From: Saccharopolyspora rhizosphaerae
GTDB lineage: Bacteria > Actinomycetota > Actinomycetes > Mycobacteriales > Pseudonocardiaceae
Direction of reading: 5' to 3'
NCBI RefSeq assembly: GCF_003931915.1
Contig: NZ_RSAA01000004.1
Location: forward strand, 186,001 to 250,000
DNA: 64,000 nt
The notes beneath the pieces were generated by a model, which worked only from the letters and a program-made list of their open reading frames with translations, did no database searches and had not been told where the DNA came from. The translations under genes were made by a program, and so were the position numbers. Shown here piece after piece: positions 19,301 through 28,187 of this stretch; position 1 is the first letter of the stretch; each line of letters begins with the position of its first letter.

Positions 19301-20005
19301 GTGGGGTACTGGGAAGCGGCACCCCCCGCCGAACTGCGGGGTCTCGTCGCGTGCGTGTGGGGGCACCGGGACGTGCACGGTGGCGCGCAGCTGGTCGTGC
19401 CCGACGGGTGCGTGGACCTGGTCTGGCGCTCCGGCCGTTGCGAGCTCGTGGGGCCGGACACCGGGTCGTGGGTGTCGGACCTGGAGACCGGGAAGGCGGT
19501 CGTCGGGATCCGGGCACGGCCCGGGATGGCGCGGTTGCTGCTCGGCATCCCGGCCGGTGAGGTGCGGGACCAGCGGCTCGACGCCGTCGAGGTCTGGGGC
19601 TCCCGGGGACGAGCGCTCGCCGAGCAGCTCGGTGACCGTTCCGCCCCGGACCCCGCGCTGCTCGTGGAGTTCGCCCGGCAGCGGCTGGCCGAGTGGGAGC
19701 CGGACCGGGCCGCGGCCGCAGCCGTGGCCGCGCTGGACGACCCGCGACCTCCCTCGATCTCCGCTCTGGCGAGCCGCATCGGGGTGTCCGAGCGGCAGCT
19801 GCGGCGGCGGATCGGTGACGCGGTCGGGTACGGGCCGCAGACGCTCGTCGGCGTGCTGCGGTTCCAGCGGGCCGCGCGCAGCGGCGGCCGAGGCGGCCTC
19901 GCGGACCTCGCCCACCACTGCGGCTACGCCGACCAGGCCCACCTGACCAGGGAGTTCCGCAGGTTGTCCGGCACGACGCCGAAGCGCTACTTCGCCTCGT
20001 CGTAG
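19301..20005 (+). CDS. AraC-family transcriptional regulator
   Basis: A 234-residue regulator. The N-terminal half is a small sensor domain of the kind often found in actinobacterial AraC proteins (QLVVPDGCVDLVWRSGRCEL near residue 30). The C-terminal part holds two helix-turn-helix motifs: SISALASRIGVSERQLRRRI near 150 and LADLAHHCGYADQAHLTREF near 200, then RRLSGTTPKRY. GTG 19301 is preceded by a CACACT box 7 nt upstream and no Shine-Dalgarno, so it may be leaderless. It overlaps the convergent terpenoid-cyclase-like gene by 19 bp. Target genes are unknown. Confidence 0.88.
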   Translation: MGYWEAAPPAELRGLVACVWGHRDVHGGAQLVVPDGCVDLVWRSGRCELVGPDTGSWVSDLETGKAVVGIRARPGMARLLLGIPAGEVRDQRLDAVEVWGSRGRALAEQLGDRSAPDPALLVEFARQRLAEWEPDRAAAAAVAALDDPRPPSISALASRIGVSERQLRRRIGDAVGYGPQTLVGVLRFQRAARSGGRGGLADLAHHCGYADQAHLTREFRRLSGTTPKRYFASS

Positions 20006-20895
20006 GCCTGGAGCACCCGCAGCGCGTCGAGCGTGACCCGCGGCCTGCCCTCCAGGGCGGTGCTCGGCGACCACTCCCGCCAGTGGATCGGCCACCCGCC
20101 GTCCTCGCGCTGCTGGGCTGCCAGGTGGTCCAGCCCCCGCTCGACCTCGGCGTCGGTGAACCACTCCCGCGCCAGGCTCGTCGGGCTCGCCGCGTAGTCG
20201 CAGACCCCGGGGACCTCGCCGGAGGCGTAACCCGGGGCCACCCGCGCCTGCTCGGGGTGGTCGGGGTCGAGCAGCACGTACCCGGCTTCGCGGATCATCG
20301 CGCCGATCCGGGCCGCGGTCCGACGGGCGCGGTCCCTGTCGGGCACGTGGTCGAGGAACGCGATCGCGGCGGTGGCCTCGTACGGGTGGGTCTCGGTGAG
20401 CGCGTCGACGCGCTTCCAGCAGAAGTCGGTGGCGCCCGCCAGCCAGGGGTGCTCGACGGCGTTCTTGTGCAGCACACCGGCCAGCAGCGCGGTGGTCAGC
20501 AGCATGCCCTCGGGCTCCTCGGCGACGGGGATCCACGGGGCGTGCGGGTAGTCCCGCAGCCGGACGTCACCGCCCGGGACGCCGCCGTCGGGCCGGGTGA
20601 TCGTGGTGAGGTGGTCGCAGATGCCCGGAGCGGCTTCAGCGCAGCACCCGATCTCGTCGAGGGTCGTCAGCGCCGTCCAGGTCTGCAGCGGCTGGCTGAT
20701 CGGGCCGCGCGCGTCGGGCTCGAGGCCGTAGCCGTAGCCGCCGTCGGCGCAGCGGTAGGCCTCCAGCGCGGTGCGCACCGGCTCAGCCGGGCCACCGGCG
20801 TGGAGGTGTTCGAAGCGGCGTTGTTCGAGCACCCGCGCGGTGAGCCAGATGAAGTGCTCGGCGTCGGCCAGGCGCTGAGGTGTGCAACGAGTCAT
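19987..20895 (-). CDS. Prenyltransferase/squalene-cyclase-fold repeat protein
   Basis: A 302-residue protein built from alpha-alpha barrel repeats. Glycine/aspartate turns recur: CADGGYGYGLEPDARGP near residue 50, TRPDGGVPGG near 100 and QREDGGWPIHWREWS near 265. These resemble the turns of terpenoid cyclase and prenyltransferase beta-subunit repeats. At this length it is much shorter than true squalene-hopene cyclases (about 630), and no DxDD catalytic motif is seen, so a binding or unrelated hydrolytic role is possible. It is convergent and overlapping with the AraC gene. Its promoter must share the region of the rne terminator. Confidence 0.7.
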   Translation of the reverse strand: MTRCTPQRLADAEHFIWLTARVLEQRRFEHLHAGGPAEPVRTALEAYRCADGGYGYGLEPDARGPISQPLQTWTALTTLDEIGCCAEAAPGICDHLTTITRPDGGVPGGDVRLRDYPHAPWIPVAEEPEGMLLTTALLAGVLHKNAVEHPWLAGATDFCWKRVDALTETHPYEATAAIAFLDHVPDRDRARRTAARIGAMIREAGYVLLDPDHPEQARVAPGYASGEVPGVCDYAASPTSLAREWFTDAEVERGLDHLAAQQREDGGWPIHWREWSPSTALEGRPRVTLDALRVLQAYDEAK

Positions 20896-20910
20896 ACGCC
20901 GACGCTAAGC

Positions 20911-20950
20911 GCAGATGGCCGACCCGTTCTTGAACGGATCGGCCATCTGC
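20911..20950 (-). terminator. Terminator of rne
   Basis: Near-perfect 40-bp palindrome: GCAGATGGCCGA (20911-20922) pairs with 20939-20950. After one mismatch, CCGTTC and GAACGG continue the stem to a 2-nt loop. It starts 13 nt past the RNase stop. Confidence 0.85.
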
Positions 20951-20963
20951 AGCGGGGATCGGG

Positions 20964-23900
20964 TCAGTCCTCGACCGGTGGACCGGACGGACGCGAGACC
21001 GCGCGGCGCCGCACCCGGCGGGCCGGGGCGGCCGGCTCGACGTTGGCGAGGCCGTCGTCGGTGGCCTGCGGCTGAGCCGGCTTGGAAACCACCAACGGCT
21101 GGGCCGGAGTCCCCGCGCTGCCGGCCGACCGGACGGCCTTCCGGCGGGGACGGGTGCCGTTGGCTGAGGGCTCCTGCGCGGCGTCCGGCTCCGGCTGCGT
21201 CGCGACCGGGGCCGCCGGGGCCTCGCTGACCTGCTGCTTCGCGGCAGCGGGCTCGGCCTTCTCGGTCGTCTCGACCGGCTCGGGCTTCGCCTCGGTCTTG
21301 GGCTCCTCGGCCTTCTGCTGCTGCTTGGCTTCGGCCTTGGGCTCGGGCTTGCGCTCCTCCGCCTTCGGCTCCTGCTCGGCCTTGGGCTGGGGCTTCTGCT
21401 CCTGCTCCGGCTTGGCCTCGGCCTTGGGCTCGGCCTTGGGCTCGGCCTTGGGCTCCGCCTTCGGCTCCTGCTCGGCCTCGGCCTTGCGCTCGGGCTTGGA
21501 CTCCTCGACCTTCTGCTGCTGCTTGGCCTCGGCCTTCTGGTCGGTCTTCGTCTCCGAGGCCTGCTGCTCGGTGTCCTGCTGCTTGCCCCGGTTGCGGTTG
21601 CGGCGGCCACCGCCGTTGCCGCCACCGTTCTGGCCGCCGCCACCGCTGTTGCCGTGCTGGTGGGTGATCGGCTCGGTGGAGACCATCAGGCCGCGCCCGC
21701 GGCAGTGCTCGCAGGTGCTGCTGTAGGCCTCCAGCAGGCCGGTACCGACCCGCTTGCGGGTCATCTGCACCAGGCCCAGCGAGGTCACCTCGGCGACCTG
21801 GTGGCGGGTGCGGTCGCGGCCCAGGCACTCGGTGAGGCGCCGCAGCACCAGGTCGCGGTTGGACTCGAGCACCATGTCGATGAAGTCGATGACGATGATG
21901 CCGCCGATGTCGCGCAGCCGGAGCTGGCGGACGATCTCCTCGGCCGCTTCGAGGTTGTTGCGGGTGACCGTCTCCTCGAGGTTGCCCCCGGAACCGGTGA
22001 ACTTGCCGGTGTTGACGTCGATCACCGTCATGGCCTCGGTGCGGTCGATCACGAGGTAACCGCCGGAGGGCAGCCAGACCTTGCGGTCCAGGGCCTTGGC
22101 GATCTGCTCGTTGATCCGCTTCTCGTGGAAGACGTCGTTCTTGCCGACGTGCTTCTCCAGCCGGTCGGCCAGGTCGGGCGCGACGTGCTGGACGTAGGCC
22201 TCGATCGTCTCCCACGCGTCGTTGCCCTGGATGGTCATCGACGAGAAGTCCTCGGTGAACAGGTCGCGGACGACCTTGATCAGCAGGTCGGGCTCCTCGT
22301 AGAGCAGCTGCGGGGCGTTCGCGCCGGAGCTCTCCGACTTCTCCTTGATGACCTCCCACTGCGCCTGCAGCCGCCGCACATCGCGGTCCAGGGCTTCCTC
22401 GCTGGTGCCCTCGGAGGCGGTGCGGATGATCACGCCGGCGTTCTCCGGCACGATCCGCTTGAGGATCTCCTTGAGCCGCTTGCGCTCGGTGTCGGGCAGC
22501 TTGCGGCTGATGCCGGTGGCACCACCGCCGGGCACGTAGACCAGGAACCGGCCGGGCAGGCTGATCTGGGTGGTCAGGCGCGCGCCCTTGTGGCCGACCG
22601 GGTCCTTGGTGACCTGAACCAGGACGCTGTCGCCGGTCTGCAGCGCCTGCTCGATGCGACGGGCCTTGCCCGCCAGCCCGGCGGCGTCCCAGTCGACCTC
22701 ACCGGCGTAGAGGACCGCGTTGCGGCCCCGGCCGATGTCGACGAAGGCGGCCTCCATGCTGGGCAGCACGTTCTGCACGCGGCCCAGGTAGACGTTGCCG
22801 ACCAGCGAGCCGCTGCCCGAGGAGGTCACGAAGTTCTCGACGAGGACGTTGTCCTCGAGGACCGCGATCTGGGTCTGCTCGCCGTTCTGGCGGACGACCA
22901 TCTTGCGGTCGACCGACTCGCGGCGGGCCAGGAACTCCGACTCCGACAGCACCGGAGCGCGGCGGCGACCGGCCTCGCGGCCGTCCCGGCGGCGCTGGCG
23001 CTTGGCCTCCAGGCGGGTCGAACCCTTGACCGCGCGGACCTCGTCATCGCTGGAGTCCTGCCGCGACGGCTCGGGCGCGGGCTCGCGGACGTGCACCACC
23101 GTGTTCGGCGGGTCGTCCTCGCGGGTACCGCTCTCGTCGTCGGACGAGCCCTTGCGGCGGCGACGACGGCGACGACGGCGGGTGCCCTCCGACGGGCCTT
23201 CGGAGTCGGAGGACTGCTCGTCTGCGGACTCCTCCGAGCTCTCGCCCGAGGAGTCGGTCTGGGTGGTCTCGGACCGGGTGTCCTCGGAGCCGTCCTCGCC
23301 ACCGGTCTCAGTGTCGGAGTCGGCTCCGCGGCCACGACCGCGTCCGCGACGACCGCGGCGGCGACGACGGCGGCCACCGGCATCACCCGACTCCTCGTCG
23401 CCCTCGCTCGACGACTCGGTGCGGCCCTCGTCGGAGGCGGACTTCTCCGCGGGCTCCTCGGTGGACTCCGCCTCGGCTTCGGGCTCGGGTTCAGGCTTGG
23501 CCGGAGCGGGCTGCTGCGCCGGCGGCTGCGGGGGCAGGAACATCGCCTCCGGGGCCGCGAACATCGGTGTCAGGCCTGCGGAGGCGGGCTCCTGCGCGTC
23601 GGCCGCCTGGGCCGGGGTGAAGTCCGCAGCGGGCACCCCGGGGCTCTGCTCGCTCTCGGCCGCCTGAGCGGTCTCGGCCGCCCCGGCCGCCTGAGCGGTC
23701 TTTGACGCTCCGGTGGTCCCGGCCGCCCCTGTGGCCTCTGACGCCCCGGTGGTCCCGGCCGCCCCGGTGGCCTCTGACGCCCCGGTGGCCTCTGACGCCC
23801 CGGTGGTCCCGGACGCGGTGGTCCCGGCGGCCTCTTCGGAGGCGGGAGCGGACTCGGCCGCGTCCTCGCCTTCCTCGGCGACCATCTCCGGGTTCAGCGT

Positions 23901-24131
23901 CTGCACGACGCGCAGGGCGACGTCCCGGTTGATGTTCGACTGAGCGCTGCGGACGGGCTCACCGATCTCGTCGAGCGCCTTGATGACCTCCCGGCTGCTG
24001 GCGCCCAGCAGCTTGGCCAGTGCGTGGACCCTGAGCTTGGCGGGCAGCTCGATCGTGCCCTGCTCCTCCTGGGTAGGTGTGGGCGATTGCCCGCTGGCGT
24101 TGTTCCCAGCGGGCGTGTCCATGTTCAACAT
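20964..24131 (-). CDS. rne: Ribonuclease E/G family endoribonuclease
   Basis: Single-strand endonuclease for mRNA decay and rRNA/tRNA processing. The 1,055-residue protein begins with an IF2-N-like domain (LRVHALAKLLGASSREVIKA, near residue 35). A disordered Ala/Thr/Glu-rich part with repeated TGASEATGA-like units follows, then basic Arg clusters near 270-300. The catalytic core starts with an S1 domain (GSLVGNVYLGRVQNVLP). The catalytic acids are D705 in IDVNTGK and D752 in IDFIDM, and the Zn-link is CEHCRGRG. A long tail of EPKAEPKAE-type repeats follows. ATG 24131 is chosen because GGAGGAGC precedes it by about 6 nt. It lies in the conserved neighbourhood upstream of rplU, but here 8 kb away from it. 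Confidence 0.95.
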   Translation of the reverse strand: MLNMDTPAGNNASGQSPTPTQEEQGTIELPAKLRVHALAKLLGASSREVIKALDEIGEPVRSAQSNINRDVALRVVQTLNPEMVAEEGEDAAESAPASEEAAGTTASGTTGASEATGASEATGAAGTTGASEATGAAGTTGASKTAQAAGAAETAQAAESEQSPGVPAADFTPAQAADAQEPASAGLTPMFAAPEAMFLPPQPPAQQPAPAKPEPEPEAEAESTEEPAEKSASDEGRTESSSEGDEESGDAGGRRRRRRGRRGRGRGRGADSDTETGGEDGSEDTRSETTQTDSSGESSEESADEQSSDSEGPSEGTRRRRRRRRRKGSSDDESGTREDDPPNTVVHVREPAPEPSRQDSSDDEVRAVKGSTRLEAKRQRRRDGREAGRRRAPVLSESEFLARRESVDRKMVVRQNGEQTQIAVLEDNVLVENFVTSSGSGSLVGNVYLGRVQNVLPSMEAAFVDIGRGRNAVLYAGEVDWDAAGLAGKARRIEQALQTGDSVLVQVTKDPVGHKGARLTTQISLPGRFLVYVPGGGATGISRKLPDTERKRLKEILKRIVPENAGVIIRTASEGTSEEALDRDVRRLQAQWEVIKEKSESSGANAPQLLYEEPDLLIKVVRDLFTEDFSSMTIQGNDAWETIEAYVQHVAPDLADRLEKHVGKNDVFHEKRINEQIAKALDRKVWLPSGGYLVIDRTEAMTVIDVNTGKFTGSGGNLEETVTRNNLEAAEEIVRQLRLRDIGGIIVIDFIDMVLESNRDLVLRRLTECLGRDRTRHQVAEVTSLGLVQMTRKRVGTGLLEAYSSTCEHCRGRGLMVSTEPITHQHGNSGGGGQNGGGNGGGRRNRNRGKQQDTEQQASETKTDQKAEAKQQQKVEESKPERKAEAEQEPKAEPKAEPKAEPKAEAKPEQEQKPQPKAEQEPKAEERKPEPKAEAKQQQKAEEPKTEAKPEPVETTEKAEPAAAKQQVSEAPAAPVATQPEPDAAQEPSANGTRPRRKAVRSAGSAGTPAQPLVVSKPAQPQATDDGLANVEPAAPARRVRRRAVSRPSGPPVED

Positions 24132-24300
24132 CCAGCTCCTCCGCCCCCGGGCGCGTCCGGGTGGACGCGGCCGCACAGAGGCATGTGCGATCTTCTTGTC
24201 TCCGCCGCCCGCAGGCGACGGCAATTCTTCGTGGTCCCCTCCGCCCCGGACCCTGCAGGCCGGGAAGCCGTACGGCGGGTCGACGACGTCACGCCGTCCG

Positions 24301-25182
24301 TCACCCGCCCGCGGGCTCTCCCGCCGGAGTCCGGTCGCCGTCTGAGTCCTGGGCCAACGGGTCGGCAATGCCTCCCCCGTCGTCGAGCCGACCCTGTTCC
24401 AGCCGGGTCGCGCTCACGGCGGCCGACGGTGCCAGACCGGCGACGACACGCAGGGCGCTCAGTACGTCGTCGGGCCGTACGACGGGTGTTGTCTGCCGCA
24501 CGACCGTTACGAGTATCCCATACGGTGCGGACGCCTCGGGCCAATCGTCCACCCGGGCGGTCGCGTCGCGAGTTTGATCACGCTGCGCAATCGGCCGACG
24601 ACCCTCCCAGACCTCGGCGCTGAGCAGCGCGGAGCGGGCGTCGATGGTGCGCCTGCCGTCCTTGGTCATGCGCTCGACCAGGGCACTTTCAGCGTCCATC
24701 AGCTGCTGCGCGGCCCGGCGCAGCTCGTCCACACCGGTGCCGGGCACGTCGATGCGCCACTTGCTGACCTCGAGCCGATCAGCGAGCGCTCCGGGACGTG
24801 CCTGGACCGCTTGGAGCAGGTCGATCCCGTCGGGCAGCGCGGTGTCGAGCTCCACGCGCAGCGCCTCGGGGTCGACCTCTTCCACCAGCTGCAGCTCGAC
24901 GTACTCGGCCTCGCTGGACACGCCTGTCGGCACTGCTCCGGCCCACGACACCTTCGGGTGAGGGCTGAAGCCTTGGGAGTAGGCCATCGGGACGCCGGCC
25001 CGGCGCAGCGCGCGCTCGAAGGTGCGCGCCACGTCGCGGTGCGAGGTGAACCGCAGCCTGCCCCTCTTGGCGTAGCGCACGCGCAGCTTCTGCACCGGCG
25101 GCGCCGAAGGATTGGGGTGATCTCGCCTACTCAGAATGCCTCCCCGACCATGATCGTCACCGCCGGCCCCCGGACCGCTCAC
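24301..25182 (-). CDS. Radical-SAM-linked DUF2344 (TIGR03936) protein
   Basis: Partner protein of the adjacent radical SAM enzyme; in some bacteria the two are fused. The family start is visible as KLRVRYAKRGRLRFTSHRD followed by FERALRRAGVPMAYSQGFSP. The rest matches the family's predicted RNA-modification-associated fold. Exact function is unknown. The start is uncertain: GTG 25182 has no ribosome binding site, while a CTG at 25134 follows GGGGAGG closely. Either way the conserved domain begins near residue 30. The C-terminal tail is Asp/Gly-rich and probably disordered. It lies 132 nt after the radical SAM gene on the same strand. Confidence 0.85.
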   Translation of the reverse strand: MSGPGAGGDDHGRGGILSRRDHPNPSAPPVQKLRVRYAKRGRLRFTSHRDVARTFERALRRAGVPMAYSQGFSPHPKVSWAGAVPTGVSSEAEYVELQLVEEVDPEALRVELDTALPDGIDLLQAVQARPGALADRLEVSKWRIDVPGTGVDELRRAAQQLMDAESALVERMTKDGRRTIDARSALLSAEVWEGRRPIAQRDQTRDATARVDDWPEASAPYGILVTVVRQTTPVVRPDDVLSALRVVAGLAPSAAVSATRLEQGRLDDGGGIADPLAQDSDGDRTPAGEPAGG

Positions 25183-25314
25183 GATGTCGATGCTTGCTCG
25201 CTCAACCGCGCGGTGACAACACCCGCGGGAAGTTTTTTCATCTTGGACCGTACCCGGCCAGTAGTGGCGCGCACGTCCGTGCGCGGTCGTGCGCGCCGCC
25301 GCGGGAAGCGCAGA

Positions 25315-27279
25315 TCAGCCCTGGGTGAAGGCCGGGTTCTGCACCGGCGAGCCCTGTCCGACCGGTGAGATCGGGAGCAGTTTTCGCCCGGTCGGGCCCA
25401 CCTCGATGTCGGTGCCCATGGTCGGGCACACGCCGCAGTCGAAGCACGGCGTCCACCGGCAGTCGTCCTGCTCACGGGCGTCGAGGGCGTCCTGCCAGTC
25501 CGCCCACAGCCACTCCTTGTCCAGCCCGGAGTCCAGGTGGTCCCAGGGCAGGACCTCGTTCTCGGTGCGCTCGCGGGTGGTGAACCAGGCCAGGTCGACG
25601 CCGAACTCCGCGAGCTCGGCCTCGGCGCAGTCCACCCAGCGCTCGTAGGAGAAGTGCTCGTTCCAGCCGTCGAACCGGCCGCCCTCGCGCCACACGCGTT
25701 CGATCACCCGGCCGAGCCTGCGGTCACCGCGCGAGAGCAGGCCTTCGACCAGCGAGGGCTTGCCGTCGTGGTAGCGCATGCCGATGTTGCGGCCCAGCGA
25801 GCGGTCGGTGTTGATCGCCTCGCGGAGCTTGCGCAGCCGGTCGTCGATGGTCTCGGGATCGGTCTGCGAGGCCCACTGGAACGGGGTGTGCGGCTTGGGC
25901 ACGAACCCGCCGATGGAGATCGTGCACCGGATGTCCTTGCGCCCGGAAGCCGCGCGACCCGCGCGGATGACCTCCTTGGCCATCTCGGCGATCTGCAGGA
26001 CGTCGGAGTCCTCCTCGGTGGGCAGACCGCACATGAAGTACAACTTGACCTGCCGCCAGCCGTTGGCGAAGGCCGCCGAGACCGTGCGGATCAGGTCCTC
26101 CTCGGAGACCATCTTGTTGATCACCCGGCGGATCCGCTCGCTGCCGCCCTCGGGCGCGAAGGTCAGCCCCGAGCGGCGGCCGTTGCGGGACAGCTCGTTC
26201 GCCAGGTCGATGTTGAAGGCGTCGACCCGGGTCGACGGCAGCGACAGGCCGGTGTTGGTGCCCTCGTAGCGGTCCGCGAGGCCCTTGGTGATCTCGGCGA
26301 TCTCGGAGTGGTCGGCGGAGGACAGCGACAGCAGGCCGACCTCCTCGAAGCCGGTGTTCTCCAGCCCCCGCTGGACCATCTCGCCGATGCCCTCGATGGA
26401 GCGTTCGCGCACCGGACGGGTGATCATGCCGGCCTGGCAGAAGCGGCAACCCCGGGTGCAGCCGCGGAAGATCTCCACGCTCATCCGCTCGTGCACGCTC
26501 TCGGCCAGCGGGACCAGCGGCTGCTTCGGGTACGGCCAGTCGTCGAGCTCCATCGTGGTGCGCTTGAACACCCGGTGCGGTGCGCGCTCGCAGCGGGGCA
26601 CGACGTCGGTGATCGCACCATCCGCGCCGTAGGAGACGTCGTAGAACTTGGGGACGTAGACGCCGCCGGACTCGGCCAGCCGCATCAGCAGCTCGTCACG
26701 CCCACCCGGGCAGCCCTCGCCCTTCCAGCGGCGGATCGCCTCGGTGATCTCCAGGACGGCTTCCTCGCCGTCGCCGAGCACGGCGGCGTCGAGGAAGTCG
26801 GCGATCGGTTCGGGGTTGAACGCGGCGTGCCCGCCGGCCAGCACGATCGGGTGGTCGTCGGTGCGGTCCACCGCGTGCAGCGGGATGCCCGCCAGGTCCA
26901 GCGCGCTGAGCAGGTTCGTGTAGCCCAGCTCGGTGGCGAAGCTGACGCCCAGGACGTCGAAGGCGCCCACCGGCCGGTGCGCGTCCACGGTGAACTGCGG
27001 GATGCCGTGCTCGCGCATCAGCTCTTCGAGGTCCGGCCACACGGCGTAGGTGCGCTCGGCCAGCACGTCGGCCTGCTCGTTGAGCACCTCGTAGAGGATC
27101 TGGACGCCCTGGTTCGGCAGCCCGACCTCGTAGGCGTCGGGGTACATGAGGCACCACCGGACGGTGGCGTCCTCCCACGCCTTCACGCTCGAGTTGAGCT
27201 CGCCGCCCACGTACTGCACGGGCTTGGAAACCCGCGGCAGCAAGGGCTCCAACCTGTCGAAAACGGACTCCACAGCCAC
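25315..27279 (-). CDS. B12-binding radical SAM protein (TIGR03960)
   Basis: A 654-residue predicted RNA- or protein-modifying radical SAM enzyme. An N-terminal cobalamin-binding-like domain includes YPDAYEVGLPNQGVQILYEV near 50 and VLAGGHAAFNPEP near 145. The radical SAM core has IFRGCTRGCRFCQAGMITRP, with the CxxxCxxC cluster near residue 270. A Cys-rich end (CRWTPCFDCGVCP) suggests a second metal site. Candidate GTG starts lie at 27279 and 27273; the longer frame upstream reads into noncoding DNA. It is followed by its DUF2344 partner, an association conserved across actinobacteria beside rne. Confidence 0.9.
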   Translation of the reverse strand: MAVESVFDRLEPLLPRVSKPVQYVGGELNSSVKAWEDATVRWCLMYPDAYEVGLPNQGVQILYEVLNEQADVLAERTYAVWPDLEELMREHGIPQFTVDAHRPVGAFDVLGVSFATELGYTNLLSALDLAGIPLHAVDRTDDHPIVLAGGHAAFNPEPIADFLDAAVLGDGEEAVLEITEAIRRWKGEGCPGGRDELLMRLAESGGVYVPKFYDVSYGADGAITDVVPRCERAPHRVFKRTTMELDDWPYPKQPLVPLAESVHERMSVEIFRGCTRGCRFCQAGMITRPVRERSIEGIGEMVQRGLENTGFEEVGLLSLSSADHSEIAEITKGLADRYEGTNTGLSLPSTRVDAFNIDLANELSRNGRRSGLTFAPEGGSERIRRVINKMVSEEDLIRTVSAAFANGWRQVKLYFMCGLPTEEDSDVLQIAEMAKEVIRAGRAASGRKDIRCTISIGGFVPKPHTPFQWASQTDPETIDDRLRKLREAINTDRSLGRNIGMRYHDGKPSLVEGLLSRGDRRLGRVIERVWREGGRFDGWNEHFSYERWVDCAEAELAEFGVDLAWFTTRERTENEVLPWDHLDSGLDKEWLWADWQDALDAREQDDCRWTPCFDCGVCPTMGTDIEVGPTGRKLLPISPVGQGSPVQNPAFTQG

Positions 27280-27533
27280 GCGACCAGGGTAGAGGTCCTT
27301 CGACCGAGCGCCGAGCGGGGGCGATCCCAGCCGGGGGCGCTGTGCTGCACACCCGCAGGCGGCGCAGCCGCGAGGCGTGAGGACCACCCTCGCAGCTTGC
27401 ACCGCCGCGGGTTGTGACACGTCGTCTGGCGAGCACGCCGTGACGCCGTGCGGGTCGTGCATCGGGAGCGGCGCGCGGAGTCCAGACGGCGTGTCAGGTT
27501 CCGCTACCCGCACCGACGAGCGAGGTGACCGGC

Positions 27534-27950
27534 TCAGGCCCCCAGCTCGGGGAACCAGAGCTTGAGCTCTCGGGCTGCGGACTCGGGCGAGTCCGAGCCG
27601 TGGACCAGGTTGTACTGGACCTCCAGGCCGTAGTCGCCGCGGATGGAGCCCGGGGCGGCCTTCTCGACCGGGTCGGTGCCACCGGCGAGCTGGCGGAAGG
27701 CCGCGATGGCCTTCGGGCCCTCGACGCAGGCCGCCACGACCGGGCCGCCGGTGATGAACTCGATCAGGCTCTCGAAGAACGGCTTGCCGTCGTGCTCGGC
27801 GTAGTGCTGCTCGGCGAGCTGGCGGTCGACGTTCTTGAGCTCCAGCGCGACCAGCTTCAGGCCCTTGCGCTCGATCCGGCTGATGACCTCGCCGACGAGT
27901 CCCCGCTCGACACCGTCGGGCTTGACCAGCACCAGAGTGCGCTCGCTCAC
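27534..27950 (-). CDS. ndk: Nucleoside diphosphate kinase
   Basis: Balances NTP and dNTP pools by phosphate transfer through a histidine intermediate. The 138-residue protein begins with [20 protein letters not shown]. The active-site segment is [20 protein letters not shown], with the usual NxxHGSDS catalytic histidine. GTG 27950 is supported by GAGGAGAG about 5 nt upstream. Downstream, a 14-bp interrupted repeat with one mismatch (27416-27429 with 27482-27495) could end the transcript, but its 52-nt loop makes this doubtful. Confidence 0.97.
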   Translation of the reverse strand: MSERTLVLVKPDGVERGLVGEVISRIERKGLKLVALELKNVDRQLAEQHYAEHDGKPFFESLIEFITGGPVVAACVEGPKAIAAFRQLAGGTDPVEKAAPGSIRGDYGLEVQYNLVHGSDSPESAARELKLWFPELGA

Positions 27951-28140
27951 GTTCTCTCTCCTCACGTCACGGTTGCGCCGAGCGAGAAGACCCGGCGCCC
28001 GAATTGACCGTCAGCGTATCGATGCAGGTGAACCCACCTCTCCCGGGGTTCGGACCACTGACGTCCGCCCTGCCGCACTCCGGGGGTGGAGTTCTTCCGC
28101 CGCATCCGCGCGGACCCTGGTGCGAGTCCGCTCGGGCCGC

Positions 28141-28146
28141 TAGCTT
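28141..28146 (+). promoter_or_regulatory. Possible -10 box of the alcohol dehydrogenase gene
   Basis: TAGCTT lies about 40 nt before the start codon, leaving room for a short leader with GAGGAGG at 28176-28182. No good -35 is seen. Confidence 0.3.
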
Positions 28147-28187
28147 CACGGCCGAACCGACTGGCCGTGTCCGACGAGGAGGTCATG

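Noticed and set aside
27416-27495. Hairpin terminator of ndk
   Set aside because: The 14-bp arms have one mismatch and a 52-nt loop, so it is too weak to list as a site.
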